Assembly: GCA_036676475.1 (NCBI GenBank)
Contig: JAKFCU010000029.1
Location: 50,373-114,372, forward strand
Direction: 5' to 3'
DNA: 64,000 nt
From: LC029 sp036676475
GTDB lineage: Bacteria > Bacillota > Bacilli > Aneurinibacillales > RAOX-1
Part shown: one piece after another, positions 31,191-40,114 of the stretch
How positions within the stretch are numbered: position 1 is the first letter of the stretch
Layout of the letters: every line of letters starts with the position of its first letter
Translations under genes and position numbers: made by a program
Notes under the pieces: model-generated
Databases searched by the model: none
What the model was told of the DNA's origin: nothing
The model's input: only the letters and a program-made list of their open reading frames with translations

Positions 31191-33074
31191 TTGACAACAC
31201 AATATGATGCTGGTCAATTTGATGTCATTGTCGTTGGTGCTGGACATGCAGGTTGTGAAGCTGCTCTAGCCGCTGCAAGAATGGGTTGCCATACATTATT
31301 TTTAACAATTAATTTGGATGCGGTAGCCTATATGCCTTGTAATCCATCGGTTGGAGGCCCTGCCAAAGGGCATGTCGTTCGGGAGATTGATGCCCTAGGT
31401 GGAGAAATGGGCCGAAATATTGATAAAACCTATATTCAAATGAGAATGTTGAATACAGGAAAAGGTCCTGCTGTTCATGCTCTGCGTGCTCAAGCCGATA
31501 AGTTTTTATATCAGCATCAAATGAAGGAAACCATCGAAAATACCCCTAACTTGATGCTTCGTCAAGGCTTAGTTGAAGAGTTAATTGTAAATAATGGGGT
31601 TTGTAAAGGGGTTATTACGCAAACGGGGGCAAGATACACTGCCAAAGCCGTAGTCCTTACAACCGGAACCTATTTAAGAGGTAAGATTATTATTGGAGAA
31701 CTTCAGTATGAAAGCGGCCCTAACAATATGCAGCCGTCCGTCAATCTTTCCTATAATCTCAAGGAGTTAGGAATTGAACTGGTTCGTTTTAAGACGGGAA
31801 CCCCTCCACGTGTACACCAACAGACGGTTGATTTCAATCAAATGGAGATTCAACCTGGAGATGAAGTACCAAAGTTTTTTTCTTATGAAACAACAGAATC
31901 TGTTCCGAATCAGCTACCTTGCTGGTTAACGTACACAAGTACGGAAACACATGAAATTATTAATTCCAATTTATATCGGGCTCCTATGTTTTCAGGCGTA
32001 ATTGAAGGTACAGGACCTAGATATTGCCCATCCATTGAAGACAAAATTGTTCGCTTTAATGATAAGCCGAGACATCAAATCTTTTTGGAGCCGGAAGGCC
32101 GTTCTACTCAGGAGATGTATGTTCAAGGGTTATCTACTAGTATGCCTGAGGAAGTACAGCTTAGTATTTTACGAAGCATACCAGGTTTACAGAATGTGAA
32201 GATGATGAGAAGTGGTTATGCGATTGAGTACGATGCCATTTTACCTTCACAGCTTTGGCCTACTTTAGAAACGAAAAGGGTGGAGGGACTGTTTACGGCT
32301 GGACAGTTAAATGGAACCTCCGGTTATGAGGAAGCAGCGGGTCAAGGGATTATAGCAGGGATAAATGCGGCTCTAAAGGTACAGGGGAAGGAGCCTTTGA
32401 TCTTAGATCGTTCTGAAGCTTATATCGGTGTTATGATCGACGATTTAGTAACGAAGGGAACGCTTGAGCCTTATCGATTACTCACATCAAGAGCAGAATA
32501 CCGTTTGCTGCTACGCCACGACAATGCAGATCTTCGCTTGACGGAGAAAGGCCATCAAATTGGATTAATTCCAGATGAAAGATATCAAAGGTTCTTAGAA
32601 AAGAAAGAAAGAATTGAACAGGAAAAAGAGCGCTTGATGAATACCAAAGTCAAACCGGGTCAGATGCAAGCTTATCTATCATCAGTTGGATCAGCGGCAT
32701 TGGATAATGGGATTGATTTAGCAACCCTACTGCGTAGACCGGAAGTCAGGTATCAGGATTTAATTGAGTTGGTACCACCTGATGCTTCTGTACCTGCTGA
32801 TGTTGCTGAACAAGTTGAAATTCAAATTAAATATGAGGGATATATCCGCAAACAGCTACAGGATGTAGAACGCATGAAGAAGATGGAAAAAAAGAAGATT
32901 CCTGCCTATATTGATTATCACCAAATCCAGGGGATTGCTAAGGAAGCCAGGGATAAACTCGCGAAAATACAGCCTCTTAATATTGGTCAGGCAGCTAGGA
33001 TTTCCGGAGTAACTCCATCTGATATTTCTGTGCTTCTGGTTTATCTAGAGCATAAAATTAAGGCTACTAGTTAG
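31191..33074 (+). CDS. mnmG: tRNA uridine modification enzyme MnmG (GidA)
   Basis: 627 residues: FAD-binding fold GAGHAGCEAALAAARMG at the N-terminus, conserved Cys-containing CNPSVGGPAKG, and the GTSGYEEAAGQG motif. It is the FAD partner of MnmE. TTG start (31191) preceded by GGGGGGAAG, 15 bp after mnmE. Confidence 0.97.
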   Translation: MTTQYDAGQFDVIVVGAGHAGCEAALAAARMGCHTLFLTINLDAVAYMPCNPSVGGPAKGHVVREIDALGGEMGRNIDKTYIQMRMLNTGKGPAVHALRAQADKFLYQHQMKETIENTPNLMLRQGLVEELIVNNGVCKGVITQTGARYTAKAVVLTTGTYLRGKIIIGELQYESGPNNMQPSVNLSYNLKELGIELVRFKTGTPPRVHQQTVDFNQMEIQPGDEVPKFFSYETTESVPNQLPCWLTYTSTETHEIINSNLYRAPMFSGVIEGTGPRYCPSIEDKIVRFNDKPRHQIFLEPEGRSTQEMYVQGLSTSMPEEVQLSILRSIPGLQNVKMMRSGYAIEYDAILPSQLWPTLETKRVEGLFTAGQLNGTSGYEEAAGQGIIAGINAALKVQGKEPLILDRSEAYIGVMIDDLVTKGTLEPYRLLTSRAEYRLLLRHDNADLRLTEKGHQIGLIPDERYQRFLEKKERIEQEKERLMNTKVKPGQMQAYLSSVGSAALDNGIDLATLLRRPEVRYQDLIELVPPDASVPADVAEQVEIQIKYEGYIRKQLQDVERMKKMEKKKIPAYIDYHQIQGIAKEARDKLAKIQPLNIGQAARISGVTPSDISVLLVYLEHKIKATS

Positions 33075-33085
33075 GAGAAAACGGT

Positions 33086-33802
33086 ATGGAGTTAACGGAT
33101 TTCAAACAGATGATGGAAGAACGAGGGGTCGTTTTAAGCCCAAGGCAGATAGAGCAGTATGAAACTTATTATAAACTTCTTGTTGAATGGAACGAAAAGA
33201 TGAACCTCACGGCTATTACGGAAAAAGGGGAGGTATATGAGAAGCACTTTTATGACTCGATATCAGCATCTTTTTTTCATCCTTTTTCTGAAGTAAACAC
33301 ATTAATTGATATCGGAGCAGGGGCAGGGTTCCCCTCTCTGCCTATTAAAATTATTTACCCTCATTTGCAAGTGACAATTGTAGATTCCCTAAATAAGCGA
33401 ATCTCATTTCTTGAACATTTATGTAAAGAAGTCGGGCTAGATCATGTTACCTGTATTCATGGTCGCGCGGAAGAACTAGGTATCAAGTCAGAATACCGAG
33501 ACCGATATGACCTTGTGACAGCAAGAGCTGTGGCACGTTTAAATGTGTTAGCTGAGTATTGCTTACCTTTTGCTAAAGTGGGAGGGGCTTTTCTTGTTCT
33601 CAAAGGTTCAGATGCTTCAAACGAATTAAATGAAGCAAAGAAGGCAATTAAGCTATTAGGTGCTAAAACAAGAAAGATGGAGAGTTTGTTGTTACCATCT
33701 GATCAGGCTGAGCGAAGCATCATTATTGTAGACAAAGTTTCCCCAACCCCTAAGGGGTACCCAAGAAAAGCGGGAACACCTGCAAAAAACCCGATCCTAT
33801 AA
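33086..33802 (+). CDS. rsmG: 16S rRNA (guanine-N7) methyltransferase RsmG
   Basis: 238 residues with a Rossmann methyltransferase core: DIGAGAGFPSLPIKI (SAM binding), VDSLNKRISFLE and TARAVARLNVL. It methylates G527 of 16S rRNA (E. coli numbering). Follows mnmG by 11 bp. Confidence 0.97.
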   Translation: MELTDFKQMMEERGVVLSPRQIEQYETYYKLLVEWNEKMNLTAITEKGEVYEKHFYDSISASFFHPFSEVNTLIDIGAGAGFPSLPIKIIYPHLQVTIVDSLNKRISFLEHLCKEVGLDHVTCIHGRAEELGIKSEYRDRYDLVTARAVARLNVLAEYCLPFAKVGGAFLVLKGSDASNELNEAKKAIKLLGAKTRKMESLLLPSDQAERSIIIVDKVSPTPKGYPRKAGTPAKNPIL

Positions 33803-33865
33803 GCGTATATCTTTATAAAATTGCCCTGACTCCTTCTATAAAAGATTGGTAATCGGGGCTTTCTT

Positions 33866-33881
33866 TGTTCCACGTGAAACA
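33866..33881. promoter_or_regulatory. parS site 1
   Basis: TGTTCCACGTGAAACA, a perfect parS consensus, in the rsmG-noc gap. It is a loading site for Spo0J/ParB. Confidence 0.95.
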
Positions 33882-34026
33882 ATTATCAAGGTGATGCAGG
33901 ATAATATCAATTATTTAGCGAATACAGTATGAATACAGTATATGGAATGCATATTTTTATATGGTAAAGGTAGTCAACCTTGTCTATATTTATAATTCCT
34001 TATTTCCCGCTGGGTGGTGTACCAAA

Positions 34027-34848
34027 TTGAGAGATCAATTTACCCGATTGTTTGGTTTAGCAGAAAAAAATGAACAAGATGAAATTAAGCATATTCGTGT
34101 AGAGGATATTGTCCCTAATCCATATCAACCAAGAACGGTCTTTGATGATGAAAGAATTAATGAACTTTGTATAACCATCAAGGAACATGGAATTATCCAG
34201 CCTATTGTTTTACGTGAACGAGATGGGAAATATGAGTTGATTGCTGGAGAAAGAAGATGGCGTGCAACGAAAAAACTAGGTTTAGAAACCATTCCAGCCA
34301 TTGTGAAGGATTTCAACGACTCTCAAGCAGCATCCATTGCCCTGATCGAAAATCTCCAACGAGAAGGACTTACGGCTATTGAAGAAGCGATTGCTTATCA
34401 GAAGCTCATTGATTTGCATCAACTAACACAAGAGAGTTTAGCACAAAAGCTTGGTAAAGGTCAGTCAACCGTTGCTAATAAGTTACGATTATTAAATCTG
34501 CCCGCTGCCGTTCAGGATTACTTATTGCAAAGGAAGGTTACGGAAAGGCATGCAAGAGCTTTGTTGTCATTGAAGGACGAAAGTTTGCAGATCAAAATGC
34601 TAGAGGAAATTATTGAGAAAGACTTGAATGTTAAACAGACGGAAAATCGGATAAAACAAATTTTAGAAAAAAAAGAAGAAAGGAAACCTCAGAAAAGAGT
34701 TTCCTTTTCTAAAGATACTCGATTAGCTATTAATACCGTTCGGCAATCTGTTGATATGGTCATGAAAAACGGACTTTCTATTCAATCTGAAGAAGAAGAA
34801 CATGAAGAATATTACCAAATTACAATTAAGATACCAAAAAACAAGTAG
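34027..34848 (+). CDS. noc: Nucleoid occlusion protein Noc
   Basis: About 273 residues of the ParB/CTPase family: N-terminal domain with VPNPYQPRTVF, GERRWRATKKLG and ALIENLQREGLTAIEEA, then helix-turn-helix ESLAQKLGKGQSTVANKLRL. Its place directly before soj-spo0J and divergence from the second ParB identify it as Noc, which blocks Z-ring assembly over DNA. The TTG at 34027 (LRDQFTRLFGL, resembling the amphipathic membrane-binding start of Noc) is preferred; the frame is open to 33961 without support. Confidence 0.9.
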   Translation: MRDQFTRLFGLAEKNEQDEIKHIRVEDIVPNPYQPRTVFDDERINELCITIKEHGIIQPIVLRERDGKYELIAGERRWRATKKLGLETIPAIVKDFNDSQAASIALIENLQREGLTAIEEAIAYQKLIDLHQLTQESLAQKLGKGQSTVANKLRLLNLPAAVQDYLLQRKVTERHARALLSLKDESLQIKMLEEIIEKDLNVKQTENRIKQILEKKEERKPQKRVSFSKDTRLAINTVRQSVDMVMKNGLSIQSEEEEHEEYYQITIKIPKNK

Positions 34849-34954
34849 AGTAACGCCCTATTCAGTCTAATAGAAATAAGATAAAATAGAATCTAACGTC
34901 TTTCATAGATACTTTTGTTTTTGTATCATTGCTTAGCGGAAAGCTAATTTTTAC

Positions 34955-35004
34955 ACTCATCGGAAAAATTTGTATACCGAAGGCTAGGTCAGTAGCTTTC
35001 TTAT
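34955..35004 (+). repeat. REP-like repeat, copy C
   Basis: ACTCATCGGAAAAATTTGTA then TACCGAAGGCTAGGTCAGTA then GCTTTCTTAT, a diverged copy just upstream of soj. Confidence 0.7.
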
Positions 35005-35034
35005 TTAATGCTTTGATAGTAAGAGGTGAATATC

Positions 35035-35796
35035 ATGGGGAAGGTCATTGCAGTGGCTAACCAAAAGGGAGGAGTAGGTAAAACAACTACTTCTGTAAAT
35101 CTAAGTGCGTGTATAGCAGCATTAGGAAAAAAAGTCCTTTTGATTGACATTGATCCGCAAGGAAATACAACAAGTGGTATCGGAGTAAATAAAGCGGATA
35201 TTCGATATTGTATTTACGATGTGCTAATTAATGATATAGACCCAATGGATGCGATTATTCCAACTGAAGTGGCAAATTTATTTGTACTTCCTGCATCCAT
35301 ACAATTGGCGGGAGCAGAGATTGAGTTAGTTCCCACCATTTCTCGTGAAGTTCGTTTGAAAAAGGCAATGGAAGTGATACGGGATAAATATGATTTTATT
35401 TTTATCGATTGCCCCCCTTCATTAGGGATCCTTACCGTGAATTCTTTAACTGCATCTGATTCGGTCCTCATTCCGATCCAATGTGAGTTTTATGCGTTGG
35501 AAGGAGTTAGTCAGCTTCTAAATACAGTTCGACTCGTCCAAAAACATTTGAATACGTCTCTTCAGATCGAAGGGATTCTATTGACTATGCTAGACGCACG
35601 CACTAATCTTGGTATTCAGGTAATTGAAGAAGTAAAGAAATATTTTAGAGAGAAAGTGTACCAAGCGATAATTCCGCGAAATGTTCGATTGAGTGAAGCC
35701 CCTAGTCATGGGCAATCCATTATTTCGTATGATTCAAGATCCCGTGGAGCTGAAGTTTATATGGATTTAGCTAGGGAGGTGTTGGGAGTTGGCTAA
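35035..35796 (+). CDS. soj: Chromosome partitioning ATPase Soj (ParA)
   Basis: 253-residue ParA-type ATPase with deviant Walker A KGGVGKTTTS at the N-terminus, IDCPPSLG and the C-terminal family motifs. Works with Spo0J on origin segregation and acts on DnaA activity in B. subtilis. The ATG at 35035 has GAGGTG 7 nt upstream (an earlier GTG at 35026 overlaps it). Overlaps spo0J by 8 bp. Confidence 0.96.
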   Translation: MGKVIAVANQKGGVGKTTTSVNLSACIAALGKKVLLIDIDPQGNTTSGIGVNKADIRYCIYDVLINDIDPMDAIIPTEVANLFVLPASIQLAGAEIELVPTISREVRLKKAMEVIRDKYDFIFIDCPPSLGILTVNSLTASDSVLIPIQCEFYALEGVSQLLNTVRLVQKHLNTSLQIEGILLTMLDARTNLGIQVIEEVKKYFREKVYQAIIPRNVRLSEAPSHGQSIISYDSRSRGAEVYMDLAREVLGVG

Positions 35797-36634
35797 GAGA
35801 CTAGGGAAGGGTTTGGATGCATTAATTCCTTCTCTTCATATCGAAGAAAATGACCAGATTTTAGAGGTTCTCTGTGCTGATGTTCGCCCCAATCCATTTC
35901 AACCTAGAAAAGAATTTGATGAAAAGACATTAGATGAATTGGCTGAGTCGATTAAGGAACATGGAGTGATTCAACCTCTCATCGTAAGAAAAGGCAGTAT
36001 TAAGGGCTATGAACTAGTTGCTGGTGAACGCCGATTAAGAGCATCAGAACGTGCAGGATTAAATAAGGTACCAGTTGTAGTTAGGGACTTTTCGAATGAA
36101 CAAGTGATGGAAATTGCCCTCATTGAAAACTTACAAAGAGAAAATCTTAATGCAATTGAAATTGCTGTTGCATATGAAAAATTACTTCATCACTTTTCTT
36201 TAACCCAAGAAGAATTAGCAAAGAAGGTAGGGAAGAGTCGCCCCCATGTAGCTAATTTTTTACGATTAATACAGTTACCTCAAGAGATCCAAGATTATGT
36301 TTCACGTGGAACAATTTCGATGGGACATGCTCGTGCCCTGTTAGCTGTCGAAGATGATCAGATGAAAATGAAAATTGCTCAGGAAGTTATCAAGAAGGAT
36401 CTAAGTGTAAGACAAATCGAAGAGCTAATAAAAAATCTATCGCAGCGTGTTCCACGTGAAACAAAAGATAAACCGAAAAAGGATTTGTTTGTTACACAAT
36501 TTGAGGAGAGGCTTCGCGATTGTTTTGGTACTTCGGTTCATATCAAGATGGGCAAAAATAAAGGAAAAATCGAAATTGATTTTTTTACAAATGATGATTT
36601 GGAGAGAATCATGGAAATTATCCAAAAGGGATAA
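35789..36634 (+). CDS. spo0J: Chromosome partitioning protein Spo0J (ParB)
   Basis: 281 residues: N-terminal Soj-interacting stretch (KRLGKGLDALIPSL), CTP-binding ParB domain (NPFQPRKEFD, GERRLRASERAG, ENLQRENLNAIE) and helix-turn-helix EELAKKVGKSRPHVANFLRL. It loads at parS, slides as a CTP clamp and recruits SMC. The TTG start (35789) lies behind GGGAGG. Two perfect parS sites are inside the gene (36298, 36448). Confidence 0.96.
   Translation: MAKRLGKGLDALIPSLHIEENDQILEVLCADVRPNPFQPRKEFDEKTLDELAESIKEHGVIQPLIVRKGSIKGYELVAGERRLRASERAGLNKVPVVVRDFSNEQVMEIALIENLQRENLNAIEIAVAYEKLLHHFSLTQEELAKKVGKSRPHVANFLRLIQLPQEIQDYVSRGTISMGHARALLAVEDDQMKMKIAQEVIKKDLSVRQIEELIKNLSQRVPRETKDKPKKDLFVTQFEERLRDCFGTSVHIKMGKNKGKIEIDFFTNDDLERIMEIIQKG
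36298..36313. promoter_or_regulatory. parS site 2 (inside spo0J)
   Basis: TGTTTCACGTGGAACA, the perfect consensus in reverse orientation. Confidence 0.95.
36448..36463. promoter_or_regulatory. parS site 3 (inside spo0J)
   Basis: TGTTCCACGTGAAACA, perfect consensus, 150 bp from site 2. Confidence 0.95.
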
Positions 36635-36660
36635 ACTATACCATGGATAGATCAAGATTT

Positions 36661-36692
36661 GGTTATGTTGATAAGAGTTACTCAACATAACC
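36661..36692 (+). terminator. Terminator after spo0J
   Basis: GGTTATGTTG pairs with CAACATAACC around a 12-nt loop, followed by TTTTCTT. Confidence 0.85.
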
Positions 36693-36724
36693 TTTTCTTA
36701 TTGTGAATAGGAGGACGAATACAT

Positions 36725-37885
36725 ATGAGGTTGATATATTTAGATAATGCTGCATCTACCTGGCCAAAGCCGCCAGAAGTTAAGGAAATAATGGTAGAGT
36801 GTTTAGAACAATATGGGGCCAATCCGGGCCGGGGTGGTCATCAAATGGCTATGAAGGCAAGTAAGGTTTTGTTTTATACTCGTGTGAAATTAGCAAAACT
36901 ATTTAATGTATCTAATCCAAACGATATAATTTTTACTTCAAATGCAACTAGTGCTTTAAATCAAGGGATTAAGGGTTGGTTGAAATCTGGTAATCATGTA
37001 ATTACTACCACGCTCGAACATAATTCAGTAAGAAGACCACTAGAATATTTACGGCAGAAGGATGGGGTGGAAATCTCCTATGTGAAGCCCAGAGAAGACT
37101 ATTCTTTTGCTATGGAAGATTTCGAGAAAGAGTTTAATCCGCAAACATCCTTAGTTATTGTCACTCATGCGTCTAATTTGGTTGGTACAATCGTACCGAT
37201 CAAAGAGCTTGGGGAGTTATGTCGGAAATACAAAGTTCCGTTCATGGTCGATGCTTCACAGTCTGCGGGTGTCTTTCCTATAGATGTCCAAGCTATGAAT
37301 ATTCAATTATTGGCTTTTCCAGGCCATAAGGGTTTATATGGACCTCAGGGGACAGGCGGATTATATATTGATCCAAAAATGGACCTTGAACCTCTCCTAC
37401 ATGGGGGAACAGGAAGTCATTCTGAATCTTTAGAGCAACCCACAACCAGACCGGACCGCTATGAGAGTGGAACTGCAAATACTGTTGGGATAGCAGGACT
37501 CGGAGTAGGAGTGGATTTTGTTTTAAAAACAGGGGTGGATCAGATACGAGAAAAAGAAATGAAATTAACCTATAAGTTGATAGAAGGTCTAGAAAAACTA
37601 GAAGGTGTACAGGTTTATGGTCAAGATAAAAATATCGAACGAGCAGCTGTTGTTGCCTTCTCTATTGAGGGATTGGATGCCTCTGAATCAGCATACATAC
37701 TAGACCAACAATACGGTATTGCTGTTCGTGCAGGATATCACTGTACTCCTCTGGGTCATGAAACGATTGGTACAATGAATCAAGGGGCTATTCGGGCGAG
37801 TTTTAGTTATTTTAATGAGATGGAGGATGTGGAAGCTTTGATTTTAGCGGTACAAGAAATTACGGATCAATTACAAATGGAATAG
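36725..37885 (+). CDS. Class V aminotransferase, cysteine desulfurase-like
   Basis: 386-residue PLP enzyme: YLDNAASTWPKP at the start, TTTLEHNSV, DASQSAG and the PLP lysine in AFPGHKGLYGPQGTGG (around 207), plus RYESGTAN. A Cys in RAGYHCTPLGHE fits the persulfide-forming cysteine of the desulfurase / selenocysteine-lyase class. It is likely to mobilise sulfur (or selenium) from cysteine. The DUF3343 protein at 39851, a putative S/Se carrier, is the best candidate partner. ATG with AGGAGG upstream. Confidence 0.88.
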   Translation: MRLIYLDNAASTWPKPPEVKEIMVECLEQYGANPGRGGHQMAMKASKVLFYTRVKLAKLFNVSNPNDIIFTSNATSALNQGIKGWLKSGNHVITTTLEHNSVRRPLEYLRQKDGVEISYVKPREDYSFAMEDFEKEFNPQTSLVIVTHASNLVGTIVPIKELGELCRKYKVPFMVDASQSAGVFPIDVQAMNIQLLAFPGHKGLYGPQGTGGLYIDPKMDLEPLLHGGTGSHSESLEQPTTRPDRYESGTANTVGIAGLGVGVDFVLKTGVDQIREKEMKLTYKLIEGLEKLEGVQVYGQDKNIERAAVVAFSIEGLDASESAYILDQQYGIAVRAGYHCTPLGHETIGTMNQGAIRASFSYFNEMEDVEALILAVQEITDQLQME

Positions 37886-37908
37886 AGTGGTTAGATAGAA
37901 GGAGTAGT

Positions 37909-37956
37909 ATGGCACTAGCTTCTTTACTTGGGGATAAAATAAAAAAACTCAGCTGA
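37909..37956 (+). CDS. Possible 15-codon micro-ORF at a terminator
   Basis: ATG at 37909 with AAGGAG at good spacing, then MALASLLGDKIKKLS and a TGA inside the left arm of the following terminator. It could be a leader peptide or a leftover of a lost gene. Translation up to the stop would put a ribosome on the hairpin. Confidence 0.3.
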   Translation: MALASLLGDKIKKLS

Positions 37957-37978
37957 CAAAGACCTGCTGAGTTTTTTT
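37941..37978 (+). terminator. Terminator after the class V aminotransferase
   Basis: AAAAAAACTCAGC pairs with GCTGAGTTTTTTT around a 12-nt loop, with a good T-run. Confidence 0.9.
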
Positions 37979-37980
37979 AC

Positions 37981-38031
37981 ACTTAGAGATCAAGTATTAT
38001 ACGCATAAGGCTACGCCAGTAGCTTTCTTAT
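37981..38031 (+). repeat. REP-like repeat, copy D
   Basis: ACTTAGAGATCAAGTATTAT then ACGCATAAGGCTACGCCAGT then AGCTTTCTTAT. It begins right after the terminator at 37941-37978, between convergent genes. Confidence 0.85.
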
Positions 38032-38049
38032 TAGAAAGGGTAAAATAGA

Positions 38050-38667
38050 TTACAGCCAAGACCGTATAGCGTTAGATGCCTTTTTCATAGGATGTTGGAA
38101 ATATTGGCGCGTGGAGCGGTGGAGAGAGCGGGCGATGGTATCCGCCATTTTCATTACAACGCTTAAACGGGTGTTTTGTAGTACAAAGTATTCCATGAAC
38201 CCTCCAATGTTCACAATACCTGTGATATGAAAGGTGCCTACTTCGGGTAAATCCTTATTTACTCCGGCTCCAGGCTTGATCGGACCGTGGGCGATGGTAA
38301 TGTTTCCAACACTACTAAACTGGCCTAAGCAAGCATCTACGGCAACCACTAAGGAGTTTGGATGATTCTTATCAATTCTTTCAATAGTCTCTTTTAAATT
38401 TACAGCATGGACGGGCTCATCAATTGTTCCATAAATTTGGACTCCAGACGGATACATTTTTTCTAGCATCGTCCCTACGAGAGGACCTAGAGCATCGCCA
38501 GTCGACCGATCTGTACCGATACATAAAGCAACAATTTCAGGGGTCGCTCCATAGTTACTCATTCTTTTCACTAAATTCTGAGAAAGAAGATCGATTGCTT
38601 CCATGTGAGAATGATCTATTTTAAAAGGGGACAAAGGGTACTCTTGTATAAACGGTCTGCGTATCAT
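38050..38667 (-). CDS. yyaC: Spore protein YyaC (DUF1256)
   Basis: 205 residues. EIVALCIGTDRSTGDALGPLVG, VVAVDACLG and GPIKPGAGVNKDLPEVG are the DUF1256/YyaC hallmarks; the fold is related to the germination protease GPR. In B. subtilis yyaC is expressed in sporulation. The ATG at 38667 has AGGAGGT at perfect spacing; the longer open frame upstream (to 38901) is not supported. It supports endospore formation. Confidence 0.92.
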   Translation of the reverse strand: MIRRPFIQEYPLSPFKIDHSHMEAIDLLSQNLVKRMSNYGATPEIVALCIGTDRSTGDALGPLVGTMLEKMYPSGVQIYGTIDEPVHAVNLKETIERIDKNHPNSLVVAVDACLGQFSSVGNITIAHGPIKPGAGVNKDLPEVGTFHITGIVNIGGFMEYFVLQNTRLSVVMKMADTIARSLHRSTRQYFQHPMKKASNAIRSWL

Positions 38668-38781
38668 AGGTACCTCCTGAAAAAAATAAGTATTAATAGT
38701 ATACGGAAAATAGGGAAATAATATACATTTGGACATTCTTGAAAAGACTTCTACATAAAATTTTGTAGGAGGTGTGTCCAA

Positions 38782-39816
38782 GTGGGAATATGGAGAGCGG
38801 TTAAAGTAGGGTTCACGATTATTGGAACAACGATTGGGGCTGGATTTGCCTCTGGAAGAGAAATATGGGAATTTTTCGGTTCTTACGGAAAGAATAGTCA
38901 ATACAGCTTATTGTTGGCGATGATTATATTTATGGTAACAGTGAGCATTGTATTATGGATAAGTCGGGTACATCAAACAACGAATTATTATGGAATTTTA
39001 GAAACACTTATGGGAAGAAGATTAGCCCGTATTTTTGATGTGCTGACGATGCTTTATTTGTTATCTATGTCCGTGGTCATGTTTGCGGGGAGTGGAGCAA
39101 CTTTTGTCCAATGGAACATGTCTTATTTATTAGGAGTTTATTTTATTGCGATCACCGTATTTCTTGTTCTTCTTTTTGATGTGAAAGGGTTAGTAACTAT
39201 TCAATCGTTTATTATTCCTGTACTTACAGGAGTGCTTCTCTTTGTCTATATTCGCTTTATTATGAGCTTCCAAGGGATCAGTCAGGAAAATGAGATCAGT
39301 GCAATTTCATGGCCTTCCGGGATTACATATGCTGCTTTGAATATCGTTCCTTTAATTGCTGTGCTGTCAACCTTGAGCTGTGAATTAAAAACAAAAGGAG
39401 AGATTTGGTTGGCAGCAGGAATCAGCACTATTGGCCTGACAGCGATCGCTATACTTATGAATCATTCTCTCATGAAAGTATCTGATGAAATTGCCCAATA
39501 TGAAATGCCGTTGTTTTCTCTATTGCAAAATTATCCGATAGAGATGATTGCGGTTGTCTCAATCATGCTATGGCTAGCCATCTATACAACGGCTATAAGT
39601 GGTGTTCATGGGATTGTTTCACGCATTTTACCAGTATTCCGGTATCCTTCTTGGGCGATTACGTTACTCATTATTGCTGTGATGATCCCCTTAAGTCTTT
39701 TCGGGTTTTCTACATTAGTCAGTGTACTTTATCCTATCTATGGTGTGCTGAATTTGTTTGTCTTAGGGCTATTAATCTTATATCCTATAGGTAGAGGGAT
39801 GGATCATCGATATTAA
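38782..39816 (+). CDS. YkvI-family membrane transporter-like protein
   Basis: 344 residues with about ten membrane helices. The first helix TIIGTTIGAGFASGREIWEFF is the YkvI signature, resembling the unwound first helix of LeuT/APC-fold amino-acid transporters. Substrate unknown. GTG start with TAGGAGGT upstream. Divergent from yyaC. Confidence 0.88.
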   Translation: MGIWRAVKVGFTIIGTTIGAGFASGREIWEFFGSYGKNSQYSLLLAMIIFMVTVSIVLWISRVHQTTNYYGILETLMGRRLARIFDVLTMLYLLSMSVVMFAGSGATFVQWNMSYLLGVYFIAITVFLVLLFDVKGLVTIQSFIIPVLTGVLLFVYIRFIMSFQGISQENEISAISWPSGITYAALNIVPLIAVLSTLSCELKTKGEIWLAAGISTIGLTAIAILMNHSLMKVSDEIAQYEMPLFSLLQNYPIEMIAVVSIMLWLAIYTTAISGVHGIVSRILPVFRYPSWAITLLIIAVMIPLSLFGFSTLVSVLYPIYGVLNLFVLGLLILYPIGRGMDHRY

Positions 39817-39850
39817 CTTTTGACTTATATCCAAAAGAAAGGTAGCTGCT

Positions 39851-40099
39851 ATGGCTCAGATATTAATTGCATTTGATTCAACTCAACAAGCGATTCGTAC
39901 GGAAATGCTTTTAGAATTTGTAGATATTGACATCGATACGCGCCCCACCCCTAAAGAGATTACAGCAGGTTGTGCGCTCTCGATTGAATTTCCAGAAGAA
40001 GATTTGCATACAGCTGTTCAAGTAGTTCAGGAGGAGAAGGTAGAAGTGAGAGGTTTCTTTCGAAAAGAGGGAGAAAGTTATATACAGTTATCGATTTAG
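39851..40099 (+). CDS. DUF3343 protein, putative sulfur/selenium carrier
   Basis: 82 residues; ILIAFDSTQQAIRTEMLLE, then RPTPKEITAGCALSIEF fits the DUF3343 pattern with its single conserved Cys (residue 42, in TAGCAL). Proteins of this family are thought to carry S or Se and often occur with cysteine desulfurase-like enzymes, one of which is 2 kb upstream at 36725. The carrier role is an inference. Confidence 0.75.
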   Translation: MAQILIAFDSTQQAIRTEMLLEFVDIDIDTRPTPKEITAGCALSIEFPEEDLHTAVQVVQEEKVEVRGFFRKEGESYIQLSI

Positions 40100-40114
40100 T
40101 GGAGGTAGGTTCTA

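Noticed and set aside
33961..34026. N-terminal extension of noc
   Set aside because: The extra 22 residues have no ribosome-binding site and do not resemble Noc N-termini; the TTG at 34027 fits better.
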